Assembly (NCBI GenBank): GCA_038182865.1
Contig: CP116226.1
Span: 2,914,001-2,978,000, forward strand
Length of the DNA stretch: 64,000 nucleotides
From: Microbacterium enclense
GTDB lineage: Bacteria > Actinomycetota > Actinomycetes > Actinomycetales > Microbacteriaceae
Direction of reading: 5' to 3'
Shown here in pieces: positions 33,243 through 42,145 of this stretch (positions within the stretch are counted from its first letter, which is position 1; each line of letters starts with the position of its first letter). The notes below the pieces were generated by a model that worked only from the letters and a program-made list of their open reading frames with translations, had not been told where the DNA came from and ran no database searches. Position numbers and translations under genes: made by a program.

Positions 33243-33272
33243 GAGCGGCCCCGTCTCACGGCGGGGCCGCTC
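33243..33272. terminator. Bidirectional hairpin terminator
   Basis: A perfect 11-bp stem (33243-33253 with 33262-33272) and an 8-base loop, between the convergent CU044_5270-type and GH3 genes. There is no long T tract, as is usual in high-GC actinobacteria. Confidence 0.75.
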
Positions 33273-33296
33273 TGCCGAGCGCCCGGGCGTGCGCGC

Positions 33297-34460
33297 TCAG
33301 GGCATCGACGCCTTCGCGGCGAGGATGCGGGTCACGGCGGCATCCACCTTCGCGGCGAAGTCGCTGTCGCTCTGCGCCTTCGCCAGCACCGCCTGATGCA
33401 TCTCGGGGTAGACCGACGAATCCGCCGACACCAGGAGCAGGTCGATGCCCGCCTCGACGGCGAGGGTCGCCCGGTCGCCCGGCGACCACGCCTGCACCTG
33501 CTGAGCGGCCGAGAGATCGTCGGTGGTGACGACGCCGTCGAAGCCCACCGTGTCGCGAAGAACGCCGACCACGGTGGGGGAGAAGGCGGCGGGGGCGTTC
33601 GGATCGATCTTGTCGTAGATCGCCGTCGACAGCATGACGACGGCCGGCCCCTGCGGCAGGACGGTCGAGTAGACGCCCACGTCGGCGCCGTCGGGGGTCA
33701 CGAAGTCGTCGGTGACCCCGGCGGTGGTGTCGGTGTTGTCGCCGACGTGACCGAGACCGGGGAAGTGCTTGAACGTCGGGAGCACCCCGCCGTCGCGCAT
33801 CCCGGCGGCGAACGCGCCCGCCTTGGCCGCCACCGTCGCTCCGTCGTAGCCGTACTCGCGCGCGAGCTCGCCGATCGGCGGGTTGCTCTGCGCCGTCTCG
33901 GCGCTGGTGACGATGTCGGCCACGGGGGCGAGGTTCATGTTCACACCGGCTTGCGAGAGCTGTCCGCCCCACGTCGCCGCGTTGCTTCGGAGGGTGGCAT
34001 CGTCCTGCTGGCCCTGGTCGACGGCCGAGGGGATCTCGTCGAAGCCAGGACCTGAGAGCACCTGCACCTCGCCGCCCTCCTGGTCGGTCGCCACCCACAA
34101 CAGGGGCTGCCCCGCCGCCTGCGCCGAGGTGAAGGTCGAGACGAGGGAGGCCGTCGCCTGGGTGCCGGCATCCGATCTGCCGTGCAGGAAGATCCCCCCG
34201 ATGTGGTCGTCACCGACGGCGGACAGCGTCGTCTGGTCGGCCCCGTCGACGGAGGTCCCCACCATGAACATCTGCCCGACCTTGTCGTCGAGGCTCATCC
34301 CGGCCAGGGGGTCGGCGGTCGGCGTGGGCGTCGGCGTGACGGTCGGAGACGGGGTGGGGGATGCCGTCGGACTCGGTGCCGGCGCCGGGGGAGGCACGCA
34401 CCCGGTCAGGGTGAGGGCAGCGAGGAGCAGCAGGGCCGAGGTGCGGGGGGCGGTCTTCAC
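33297..34460 (-). CDS. Glycoside hydrolase family 3 lipoprotein (NagZ-like)
   Basis: 387 residues, GTG start, signal peptide ending in lipobox LTGC, then a Pro/Thr/Ser linker of about 35 residues and a GH3 N-domain. The nucleophile Asp is in FDGVVTTDDLSAA, and WVATDQEGGEVQ and FKHFPGLGHV are the substrate-binding strands. In NagZ the KHFPGHG segment is followed by DSH, whose Asp/His pair is the acid/base. Here the equivalent reads DNTDT, with no His. Expected activity is beta-N-acetylglucosaminidase in cell-wall recycling on the outer face of the membrane, but the missing His makes activity uncertain. Confidence 0.85.
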   Translation of the reverse strand: MKTAPRTSALLLLAALTLTGCVPPPAPAPSPTASPTPSPTVTPTPTPTADPLAGMSLDDKVGQMFMVGTSVDGADQTTLSAVGDDHIGGIFLHGRSDAGTQATASLVSTFTSAQAAGQPLLWVATDQEGGEVQVLSGPGFDEIPSAVDQGQQDDATLRSNAATWGGQLSQAGVNMNLAPVADIVTSAETAQSNPPIGELAREYGYDGATVAAKAGAFAAGMRDGGVLPTFKHFPGLGHVGDNTDTTAGVTDDFVTPDGADVGVYSTVLPQGPAVVMLSTAIYDKIDPNAPAAFSPTVVGVLRDTVGFDGVVTTDDLSAAQQVQAWSPGDRATLAVEAGIDLLLVSADSSVYPEMHQAVLAKAQSDSDFAAKVDAAVTRILAAKASMP

Positions 34461-34490
34461 CCTCCGATGCTCTCGTACCGGTGGCGCGAA

Positions 34491-34512
34491 GCCGCGCCCC
34501 TTGCGGCGCGGC
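34491..34512 (-). terminator. Hairpin after LCP gene
   Basis: An 8-bp stem GCCGCGCC/GGCGCGGC around a 6-base loop, just downstream of the LCP stop on the minus strand and before the GH3 start. Weak, no T tract. Confidence 0.45.
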
Positions 34513-34525
34513 GCGGCGGTCGGGA

Positions 34526-35767
34526 TCAGCCGCGTCCCACCGAGCACGTCGCCTGGTCGGCCTTGCTGCCGCTGACGTTCTGCGGCAGCTCGACGACCTC
34601 GGGTGCCGGTGTGGCATCCGTCGCGCCCGGCGTGGGGGTCTCGGGAGTCGTGGGTTCGGCGGTGGGAGCCGAAGGGTCCAGCGTCACCCCGTCGTTCGCG
34701 CCGAGCTCGCCGGTGAGGGCGATCGGTGCGTTGCGCGCGAGCGCGTCCCACAGGACGGCTGCGGCGTCGAGGTCGGGCACGACGCGGTTGGGGTCGTCGG
34801 GGTCGTCGGTGACCGGATACTGCACGAAGGTGGTGTCGCTGAGCGGGACGTCTTTGAGCGTGTAGGCCAGCTGCGCGATGCGGACGGGATCGGCCAGGCT
34901 CTCGCTCGGGGTGACGTTGTCCACCGCAGTGTTGGCCAAGCCGAGCAGCGTGGCGGGGTTGGTGAGCACTTCGTCGCTGCGCACCTTGTTCAGCAGGCGC
35001 GACATGTACTGCTGCTGGTTGCCGATACGGGCGAGGTCGCTGCCGTCGCCGATGCCCTTGCGGGTGCGCAGGAACGCCAGGGCGTCGTAGCCCTGCACGA
35101 CGCGCGGTCCGGGCTCCCAGTCGATGCCGGCGTCGTAGTCGTCGATGCCGTCGCCGCCGATGCACACCTCGACCCCGCCCACCGCGTCCGTGATGTTCAC
35201 GACGTTGCCGAAGCTGACCTTCGCGGCGAAGGGGATGCTCTGCCCGGTCAGGTTGGACACCGTGTCGGCGACGCACGTGAGGCCCCCGGCCTCGTACGCC
35301 GTGTTGATCGACGCCTTCCCCGTTCCCGACGACACGGATCCGTCCTCGTTCGTGCACGCGGGGATCTCCAGCTGCAGGTCGCGCGGGAACGACACCACGG
35401 TCGCCCGTCGCGGGGCGTCCGACACGTGCACGAGGAGGTTGACGTCGTTCCGGTCGCCCTCGGCGCCCGGGTCGCTGCAGCGCTCGCCGAAGGCCTCCTT
35501 GACCTGGTCGTCGCACTCGTCGGTGCCGACGATGAGGACATCGAACGCGCCCGCGTACTCGCTCAGGGTCGGCGCCTGGGTCGGTGCATCGCGCAGGGGC
35601 ACCGCCGCCTCCTGGAGACGTTGCGACAGTGACCAGGCGTAGAAGCCGCCCACGGCGACCCCGGCGACGACCGCCACGGTGAGCGCGATCGCGACGAGCT
35701 TCAGAGCGCGACGCCACCCCGAGACGGGACGACGGTGCGCGTGAGCGGCGGGGGGTTCGGTGGGCAC
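34526..35767 (-). CDS. LytR-CpsA-Psr (LCP) family cell-wall glycopolymer ligase
   Basis: 413-residue type II membrane protein. A cytoplasmic N-terminus rich in Pro/His/Arg is followed by one membrane helix near residues 25-47 and an extracytoplasmic LCP domain. Catalytic-site landmarks are DVLIVGTD, the RNDVNLLVHV segment, VVSFPRDLQLEIP, and YDALAFLRTRKG. LCP enzymes attach teichoic acids, arabinogalactan or capsule to peptidoglycan. The C-terminus is Thr/Pro-rich. An upstream GTG at 35788 is possible; I prefer the GTG at 35767 because TTTACT lies six bases before it. Confidence 0.9.
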   Translation of the reverse strand: MPTEPPAAHAHRRPVSGWRRALKLVAIALTVAVVAGVAVGGFYAWSLSQRLQEAAVPLRDAPTQAPTLSEYAGAFDVLIVGTDECDDQVKEAFGERCSDPGAEGDRNDVNLLVHVSDAPRRATVVSFPRDLQLEIPACTNEDGSVSSGTGKASINTAYEAGGLTCVADTVSNLTGQSIPFAAKVSFGNVVNITDAVGGVEVCIGGDGIDDYDAGIDWEPGPRVVQGYDALAFLRTRKGIGDGSDLARIGNQQQYMSRLLNKVRSDEVLTNPATLLGLANTAVDNVTPSESLADPVRIAQLAYTLKDVPLSDTTFVQYPVTDDPDDPNRVVPDLDAAAVLWDALARNAPIALTGELGANDGVTLDPSAPTAEPTTPETPTPGATDATPAPEVVELPQNVSGSKADQATCSVGRG

Positions 35768-35813
35768 GGCGTCAGTAAAGCACGCCACCCGGCGAGAACA
35801 CCGAACGCGCGCG

Positions 35814-35846
35814 ACGGGGCGGCCGGTGGCATCCCGACCGCCCCGT
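35814..35846 (-). terminator. Terminator of the pyrimidine/hydantoin operon
   Basis: A 9-bp stem ACGGGGCGG/CCGCCCCGT with a 15-base loop, starting 13 bases beyond the binding-protein stop on the minus strand. It separates the seven-gene operon from the LCP gene. Confidence 0.65.
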
Positions 35847-35858
35847 GTGTGCCTGCTC

Positions 35859-37034
35859 CTACTGGCCGCCCTCGGTGAGGGTCACGTCGATCGGCGTGTA
35901 CGTGCCGTCGACCGTGACCCCCTCCTCCTTCAGCGCGGTGAGCGCCTTCTCGATGTACTCGTTCGAGTGCGCCGACTTGGCGGGCTCGGTGGTGATGAGG
36001 TTGAGGCCGTCCTGGTTCACGGCCTTCAGCGCGCCCTGGACCGTCTTGTCCCACGCGGCGGAGTCGATCGTGCCGAAGTCGCCCCCCGTCCAGATGAGCT
36101 TGTTGACCTCGTTCATCTGCCACAGCTGGTGGGTCGGTCCGACCGGGAAGGCGTTGACGCCGGGAGCGGTCGCCGCCTTGTAGGTGATGTCCGCGGCCTC
36201 GGTGGGATTGTCCCGGGCGAAGACCCAGCCCTTCACGACGGCCTTGAGGAAGCGGGTGGCGGCGTCGGCGTAGGCCGGGTCGTCGGACAGGCGCTTCGTG
36301 TCGGCCCAGATCGCATCCTGCAGCATGGCTCCGGCGGTGTCCTCGTACGAGATGACGTTGACGTCGTCCATCGTGTAGAGCTTCCCGGTGGCGGGGTTGA
36401 CGGTCTCGAACAGCTGGGCCAGCTCGTTGTAGGTCATCGCCTGGGCGGCATCCACGTCCTTGTCGAGCAGGGCGTTCATCGAGAAATCCTGCGTCGTGAT
36501 CTGCACGCTCGAGGCGTCGAGGCCTTTGTCGGCCATCGCGGCGAAGATCTCCCACTCGTTGCCGAAGCCCCACGAGCCGATGCGCTTGCCCTCGAAGTCG
36601 TCGACGCTGGTGATGTTCGAGTCCTTCCACGACACCTGGGTCGTGCCCGACTTCTGGAAGACCTGCGCGATGTCGGTGAGCTCGACGCCCTGATTCTCGA
36701 GCGTGCCGAGCACCTTCGGAACCCAGGCGACGGCGAAGTCCACGTCTCCGGCGACGAGAGCATCCTGGGGCACGATGTCTCCACCGGAGGGGATGACGTC
36801 GACCGAGTCGAAGCCCTCCTCCTGGAAGTAGCCCTTGTCGAGCGCGACGTAGTAGCCGGCGAACTGCGCTTGCGGGAGCCACTGCAGCTGCAGCTTCACC
36901 GACGTCAGGGGCGTGAAGTCGCCGTCGGAGGCGGCGGGCTCGGAGCTTCCGCCGCCCGAGCAGGCGGAGAGCGCGAGGGCCGCGACGGCGACGCCGGCGA
37001 CGGCGCCGAGGGCGCGTCTGGTGCTGTGTCTCAT
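35859..37034 (-). CDS. ABC importer substrate-binding lipoprotein (NMT1/THI5 type)
   Basis: 391-residue solute-binding lipoprotein with lipobox LSAC and a Gly/Ser spacer. The start of the mature part (VKLQLQWLPQAQFAGYYVALDKGYFQEEGFD) and FQKSGTTQVSWKDS are typical of NMT1/THI5-like proteins, which bind pyrimidines, sulfonates or nitrate-type ligands. As last gene of a seven-gene operon with dihydropyrimidinase, its ligand is most likely a pyrimidine or hydantoin-like ring compound. That assignment comes from context. Confidence 0.9.
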   Translation of the reverse strand: MRHSTRRALGAVAGVAVAALALSACSGGGSSEPAASDGDFTPLTSVKLQLQWLPQAQFAGYYVALDKGYFQEEGFDSVDVIPSGGDIVPQDALVAGDVDFAVAWVPKVLGTLENQGVELTDIAQVFQKSGTTQVSWKDSNITSVDDFEGKRIGSWGFGNEWEIFAAMADKGLDASSVQITTQDFSMNALLDKDVDAAQAMTYNELAQLFETVNPATGKLYTMDDVNVISYEDTAGAMLQDAIWADTKRLSDDPAYADAATRFLKAVVKGWVFARDNPTEAADITYKAATAPGVNAFPVGPTHQLWQMNEVNKLIWTGGDFGTIDSAAWDKTVQGALKAVNQDGLNLITTEPAKSAHSNEYIEKALTALKEEGVTVDGTYTPIDVTLTEGGQ

Positions 37035-37102
37035 GGATGGTCCTTCCGGATCGGGTGGTGCGATGTCGGGTGGTGCAGGCTCTTTCGTCGGAGGGATGCC
37101 GT

Positions 37103-37885
37103 TCAGCTCGACGGGCGTCCGGCGCCGAGCCGGCGCGCGACGACGCGTTCGAGAACCGAGGTGACGAGGAAGAAGAGGAGGCCGATCACGATGCCGCCGC
37201 CCACGAAGGCCCAGGCGAGGGCGGCGCGTCCCGACTTGGCGTAGGTGGCGATCGCGGTGCCGATCCCGTCGGCCGGCCCTCCGAAGTATTCGGCGACGAG
37301 GGCCGAGATGACCGCGAGGGATGCCGCGACCCGCACGCCCGTGACGAGGTAGGGCAGCGCGGTGGGGAGCGTGAGCCGGAGAAAGGTCTGGCCGCCGCTC
37401 GCCGCGGTCGCGCGGAAGAAGTCGCGCTGGACGGGGCGGGTCTGCCGCAGGCCCCGAAGAGTGTTGACGAACACCGGGACGAACGCGGCGATGCCGGCGA
37501 CGGCTTGGCGACCGAACTGGCTCGACGCTCCGAACATGGTGTTGAAGATGGGCGTGAGCGCGACGATCGGCACGACCGCGAGGGCCGCCACCAGGGGAGC
37601 GGTCATGCCGTCGACGGGCCGCCAGGTGGCGGCCAGGGCGGCCAGCAGGACCGCGATGAGGCTGCCGGCGACGAGTCCGACGAGGGCGTTCGTTCCCGTG
37701 ATCCCCGCGGCTTCCGCGATGAGGCCAAAGCGCTCGCCGAACTCGGCGGCCACCGCGAACGGGTCGGGCAGCATCCTCGGTGCGTTCCCGGAGGCGACGA
37801 AGGCGTACCAGGCGGCGAGCCCGGCGATGCCGACGACCACCGGCGCGGCCAGGCGCGCCCACCCGGGCAGTCGAGCGGCCGTCAT
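37103..37885 (-). CDS. ABC transporter permease (SsuC/ThiX type)
   Basis: 260-residue permease with about six membrane spans. The EAA loop is in RATAASGGQTFLRLTLPTALPYLVTGVRV and the family strand is IFNTMFGASSQFG. It overlaps the ATPase gene by ATGA. A second, different permease lies on the other side of the ATPase, so the channel is probably a heterodimer. Confidence 0.92.
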   Translation of the reverse strand: MTAARLPGWARLAAPVVVGIAGLAAWYAFVASGNAPRMLPDPFAVAAEFGERFGLIAEAAGITGTNALVGLVAGSLIAVLLAALAATWRPVDGMTAPLVAALAVVPIVALTPIFNTMFGASSQFGRQAVAGIAAFVPVFVNTLRGLRQTRPVQRDFFRATAASGGQTFLRLTLPTALPYLVTGVRVAASLAVISALVAEYFGGPADGIGTAIATYAKSGRAALAWAFVGGGIVIGLLFFLVTSVLERVVARRLGAGRPSS

Positions 37886-38685
37886 CGCTCGTTCGCCCGG
37901 TTCACGGGGGAGCCGTGCAGCGCTTCGCGAACCGCGGTGACGCGGGAGAAGTACTCGGGCGACTCGCGCAGGAGCTCATCGCGCGCTCTGCCGGGCCGGG
38001 TGTCGATGATGTCGGTGATGCGTCCCGGGCGCGGGCTCATCACGACGACGCGGTCCGAGAGGAAGACGGCCTCGGGGATCGAGTGCGTGACGAAGACGAC
38101 CGTCGCCCCGGTTTCGGCGGCGATCCGCGCGAGCTCGGACTGCAAGCGCTCGCGGGTCATCTCGTCGAGGGCGCCGAACGGCTCGTCCATCAGCAGCAGT
38201 CTCGGCGAGGCCGCGAGGGCGCGGGCGATCGCGACGCGCTGCTGCATGCCGCCGGAGAGTTGGTCGGGGTAGCGTGCGACGAAGTCGGTGAGCCCGACCA
38301 GCTCGGCGAGGTCCGCGACGCGCGCGTCGCGGCGGGCGCGGGACCACCGATGAAGCTCGAGCGGGAGGGCGATGTTCGCCGCGACCGTCCGCCACGGGAG
38401 GAGCCCCGCCTGTTGGAAGGCGATCCCGTAGTCCTGGTCGAGACGAGCCTGGCGGGCTGTCTTGCCCGAGAGCGTCAGGTCGCCGCTGGTCGCGGTGTCG
38501 AGGTCGGCGATGAGACGGAGCAACGTCGATTTGCCGCATCCCGAGGGGCCGATCAGCGAGACGAACTCGCCGGAGGCGATGTCGAGGTCGACGCCGGTCA
38601 GCGCGACGACCTCGCCGCCGGCGCTGGGGAACACCTTGCCCAGGCCGCGGGCGCGAACGGCGGTCGTGATGGTGTCGGTGGTCAT
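37882..38685 (-). CDS. ABC transporter ATPase (SsuB/TauB/ThiZ type)
   Basis: 267-residue nucleotide-binding subunit. Walker A is GPSGCGKST, Q-loop FQQAGLLPWRTVAANIALPLEL, signature LSGGMQQRVAIARAL, Walker B LLLMDEPFGALD and switch VTHSIPEAVFLSDRV. The LLPWRTV form is characteristic of the nitrate/sulfonate/taurine/pyrimidine importer family. ATGA overlaps link it to both permease genes. Confidence 0.94.
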   Translation of the reverse strand: MTTDTITTAVRARGLGKVFPSAGGEVVALTGVDLDIASGEFVSLIGPSGCGKSTLLRLIADLDTATSGDLTLSGKTARQARLDQDYGIAFQQAGLLPWRTVAANIALPLELHRWSRARRDARVADLAELVGLTDFVARYPDQLSGGMQQRVAIARALAASPRLLLMDEPFGALDEMTRERLQSELARIAAETGATVVFVTHSIPEAVFLSDRVVVMSPRPGRITDIIDTRPGRARDELLRESPEYFSRVTAVREALHGSPVNRANER

Positions 38686-39653
38686 GCGGTGTCCTCCCCG
38701 CGACGGAAACGATGAAGGGCGACGCCCACGAGCGCGACGCCCCCGGCGGCGACGAGTCCCATGACGACGGTGCCGAAGGTGGGAGCCCAGGGGGCGGCGG
38801 GATCGGACGACGCCTGACCCGCGAGTTGGATGAGCATGCGGCCGATACCGCCCCGGGGACCGATCGACACCTCGGCGACGACGGCGCCGACGACGGCGGA
38901 TGCCGCGGCGAGCCGGAGTGCCGGAAGCAGGTGCGGTACCGCGGCGGGAAGGCGTAGGCGGACGAGCGTCTGCCACCACCCGGCGGAGCTCGCACGCAGG
39001 AGGTCGAGGTGGAGCTGGTCGGGAGTCTCGAGTCCGCGGAGCATGCCCACCGCGACGGGGAAGAACGCCAGGTACGACGCGATGAGAGCGACCGAGAACC
39101 ACTGCGGCCAGGGGAAGCCCGAACGGTCGATCTGCGTGCCCAGCGCATTGACGACGGGCGCGAAAGCGATCAGCGGCACGATCTGGCTGACGATGATCCA
39201 GGGCAGGAGCCCCGCCTCGACGAGCCGCCAGCGCTGCATCGCGATCCCGAGCAGCGAGCCCACGATGACCCCGATGAGCCAGCCCAGTGCGGCGAGGCCC
39301 AGCGTCGTGGCGGCCGCCTCGCCGACCGAGACGATCAGTGCGGGGGTGTCGCCCCCGCTGGTCGGAGCGAACATCCGCGCGACCATGTCCCACACGTGCG
39401 GCATCGCGCGATCGTGGGTGCGGGGGAGCAGGATCACGCCCGATCCGGCGGAGCCGTCGCTGCCGACGGTCACGCCGTCAGCGGGTCCGAGCAGTTTGTA
39501 CAGCTCCCAGATCGCGATGACAGCGGCCACGCCCGCGACCCCCCAGCCGACCCGGACCGCCGCGGCGCGCCCGCGCGTGGCGCGGGGTGCCCGTGGCATC
39601 CGCTCCTCGCCGACGACCTCGGTGCTGCCGGGAGTGAGGACCTGGTCCGTCAC
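38682..39653 (-). CDS. ABC transporter permease (SsuC/ThiX type), second subunit
   Basis: 323-residue permease, GTG start seven bases after the F420-type oxidoreductase stop. It has an N-terminal extension of about 40 residues, a loop segment between the first helices (GVILLPRTHDRAMPHV), and the usual membrane core with an EAA-like loop at LLRASSAGWWQTLVRLRLPAAVPHLLPALRLA. Clearly different from the 260-residue permease of the same operon. Confidence 0.92.
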   Translation of the reverse strand: MTDQVLTPGSTEVVGEERMPRAPRATRGRAAAVRVGWGVAGVAAVIAIWELYKLLGPADGVTVGSDGSAGSGVILLPRTHDRAMPHVWDMVARMFAPTSGGDTPALIVSVGEAAATTLGLAALGWLIGVIVGSLLGIAMQRWRLVEAGLLPWIIVSQIVPLIAFAPVVNALGTQIDRSGFPWPQWFSVALIASYLAFFPVAVGMLRGLETPDQLHLDLLRASSAGWWQTLVRLRLPAAVPHLLPALRLAAASAVVGAVVAEVSIGPRGGIGRMLIQLAGQASSDPAAPWAPTFGTVVMGLVAAGGVALVGVALHRFRRGEDTA

Positions 39654-39660
39654 GAGCGGG

Positions 39661-40689
39661 TCACCGTTTCGCCGCCACGTGCGCGGACAGCGCGGGGATG
39701 ACCGTCTCGCCGTACACGCGCATCGTCTCCTCCTTGTTGTCGTGCTGGAGGTACCCGGCGAACTGCGTCACCCCCAGGGCGCGCAGCTTCTCGAGCTTGG
39801 CGATGTGCTCCTCGGCGGTGCCGAGGACGCAGAACCGGTCGACGATCTCGTCGGGCACGAAGTCGACGTGATCGTTGTCGCTCTTGCCGTGGGAGTTGTA
39901 GTCGTAGCCGGTGCGGCCGGCGATGTAGTCGGTCAGTGCGGCCGGGACGTCGGAGTCGCCGCCGTACTTCGCGACGATGTCGGCGACGTGGTTGCCGACC
40001 ATTCCGCCGAACCAGCGGCACTGCTCTCGCATGTGCGCGCGGCTCTCGGGGGTGTCCTCGCCGATGTACATGGGCGCGGCCACGCAGAAGGCGATCTCGT
40101 CGGGGTCGCGTCCGGCATCCTCGGCCGCGCGGCGGACGGTCGCGATCATCCATTCGGCGATGTCGAGGTCGGCGAGCTGGAGGATGAAGCCGTCGCCGAC
40201 CTCACCGGTGAGCTTGAGCGCGAGGGGTCCGTAGGCGGCGACCCACACGTCGAGCTTCGAGCCGCGGCTCCAGGGGAACTGCAGGGTGGCGCCGTTGTAC
40301 TCGACCGCCCGCGAGTTGCCGAGCTCGCGGATGACATGGATCGACTCGCGCAGCGCTTTCAGCGTCGTCGGGCGACCGTTGGTGACGCGCACCGCGGAAT
40401 CGCCGCGACCGATGCCGCAGATCGTGCGGTTGCCGTACATCTCGTTGAGCGTGGCGAAGGTGGAGGCCGTGACCGTCCAGTCGCGGGTGGCCGGGTTCGT
40501 CACGAAGGGTCCCACCGTCACCCGGCGGGTGGCGGCCAGGATCGCCGAGTGCACGACGTAGGGCTCCTCCCACAGCAGGTGGGAGTCGAAGGTCCACACG
40601 TGGCTGAAGCCGTGCGCCTCGGCCAGCTGCGACAGCTGGATCGTGCGGGCGGCGGGCGGGTTGGTCTGCAGGACGACGCCGAAATCCAT
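39661..40689 (-). CDS. LLM-class F420-dependent oxidoreductase (TIGR03842-like)
   Basis: 342-residue TIM-barrel flavin/F420 enzyme of the luciferase-like superfamily. Landmarks are MDFGVVLQTNPPAARTIQLSQLAEAHGFSHVWTFDSHLLWEE, RVTVGPFVTNPATRDWTVTAS and NRTICGIGRGDSAVRVTNG. The GIGRGDSA segment is the phosphate-binding part seen in F420-type members. It is cotranscribed with dihydropyrimidinase and the N-carbamoyl amidohydrolase. The natural inference is a redox step on the ring compound, for example reducing a pyrimidine to the dihydro form or oxidising a related substrate. Cofactor choice (F420 rather than FMN) is inferred from family resemblance. Confidence 0.86.
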   Translation of the reverse strand: MDFGVVLQTNPPAARTIQLSQLAEAHGFSHVWTFDSHLLWEEPYVVHSAILAATRRVTVGPFVTNPATRDWTVTASTFATLNEMYGNRTICGIGRGDSAVRVTNGRPTTLKALRESIHVIRELGNSRAVEYNGATLQFPWSRGSKLDVWVAAYGPLALKLTGEVGDGFILQLADLDIAEWMIATVRRAAEDAGRDPDEIAFCVAAPMYIGEDTPESRAHMREQCRWFGGMVGNHVADIVAKYGGDSDVPAALTDYIAGRTGYDYNSHGKSDNDHVDFVPDEIVDRFCVLGTAEEHIAKLEKLRALGVTQFAGYLQHDNKEETMRVYGETVIPALSAHVAAKR

Positions 40690-40700
40690 GGTCGTTCCTT

Positions 40701-42143
40701 TCACACCAGGTACTGGCTGAGGCCGCGGGCGATGTAGCGGCCGTGGCCCTTCGAGCCGACGTACCCCGAGCCGTCCACGACGACACGACCGCGCGAGAGG
40801 ACCGTGTCGACGCGACCGTCGATCTCGTAGCCCTGCCACGCCGAATAGTCCATGTTCATGTGGTGAGAGCGCCCTTCGCCGATGCCGATCGAGGTGTGAC
40901 CGTTCGGGTCGTAGACGACGACGTCGCCGTCGGCGCCGGGTTGGATGACGCCCTTCTTGCCGTACATGCCGAACATGCGAGCGGGAGTGGTGCTGGTCAG
41001 CTCCACCCAGCGCGGCAGCGTGATCTGTCCGGTGACGACGCCCTGATACATGAGGTCCATGCGGTGTTCGACCGAGCCGATGCCGTTGGGGATCTGGGAG
41101 AAGTCGCCGATTCCCATGTCCTTCTGGCCCTTCATGCAGAAGGGGCAGTGGTCGGTCGAGACCATCTGGATGTCGTTGGTGCGCAGCGACTGCCACATGT
41201 GGTGCTGGTGACCCTCGTGCTTCGAGCGCAACGGCGTGGAGCACACCCACTTCGCGCCCTCGAAGTCGCCCCACTCCTCACTCGAGGCGCCGAGCTGGTC
41301 CTCGAGCGACAGGTAGAGGTACTGCGGGCACGTCTCGCCGAACACGTTCATGCCCCGGTCGCGGGCCTCGGCGATCTGCTCGACCGCCTGCTTGGCGCTG
41401 ACGTGCACGACGTACAGCGGAGCGCCGGTGATGTCGGCGATCATGATCGCGCGGTGCGTGGCCTCCTCCTCGGCCTGCCACGGCCGGGTGGTGCCGTGGA
41501 AGTACGGGCTCGCATCGCCGCGGGCGAGGGACTGCTGCACGAGCACGTCGATGATCGCGCCGTTCTCGGCGTGCATCATCATCATCGCGCCGGTGTCGGC
41601 GCCCTTCTGAAAGGCGCGGAGGATCTGCCCGTCGTCGGAGAGGAACACGCCCTTGTACGCCATGAACAGTTTGAAGCTCGTCACGCCCTCGGCGATGAGC
41701 TCGTCCATCGCGGTGAGCGAGCTCTCCTGCACGTCGGAGAGGATCTGGTGGAAGCCGTAGTCGATCGCACACTCGCCCGCGGCCTTGTCCTGCCACGCCT
41801 GGTAGCGGTCGAGGATGTTCTCCTCCGGGTACTGCACGACGAAGTCGACGATGCTCGTCGTCCCGCCGATCGCGGCGGCGCGCGTGCCGGTCTCGAACGT
41901 GTCGGATGCCTCGGTCCCCCCGAACGGCATCTGCATGTGCGTGTGCGCGTCGATGCCGCCGGGGATGACGTACTTCCCCGTGGCATCCACGACGGTGTCG
42001 ACGGAGGCGGCGAGGTCATGCCCGAGCAGGGTGGAACCCGGCTGCAGCACGGCGACGATCGTCTCCCCGTCGATGAGGACGTCTGCCGCTCCCGTTCCCG
42101 TGGCGTTGACGACGGTTCCGCCGGTGATGAGGGTGGTGCCCAT
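40701..42143 (-). CDS. hydA: Dihydropyrimidinase / D-hydantoinase
   Basis: 480-residue cyclic amidohydrolase opening dihydropyrimidine or hydantoin rings to N-carbamoyl amino acids. Binuclear metal ligands are visible: HxH in DAHTHMQMP, the Lys of FKLFMAYKG that is carbamylated in the family, His of MMHAENG, His of YVVHVSAK and Asp of STDHCPF. Length matches characterised enzymes. It lies two bases after the upstream amidohydrolase gene. Together they form steps two and three of the reductive pyrimidine pathway. Confidence 0.94.
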   Translation of the reverse strand: MGTTLITGGTVVNATGTGAADVLIDGETIVAVLQPGSTLLGHDLAASVDTVVDATGKYVIPGGIDAHTHMQMPFGGTEASDTFETGTRAAAIGGTTSIVDFVVQYPEENILDRYQAWQDKAAGECAIDYGFHQILSDVQESSLTAMDELIAEGVTSFKLFMAYKGVFLSDDGQILRAFQKGADTGAMMMMHAENGAIIDVLVQQSLARGDASPYFHGTTRPWQAEEEATHRAIMIADITGAPLYVVHVSAKQAVEQIAEARDRGMNVFGETCPQYLYLSLEDQLGASSEEWGDFEGAKWVCSTPLRSKHEGHQHHMWQSLRTNDIQMVSTDHCPFCMKGQKDMGIGDFSQIPNGIGSVEHRMDLMYQGVVTGQITLPRWVELTSTTPARMFGMYGKKGVIQPGADGDVVVYDPNGHTSIGIGEGRSHHMNMDYSAWQGYEIDGRVDTVLSRGRVVVDGSGYVGSKGHGRYIARGLSQYLV

Positions 42144-42145
42144 GC

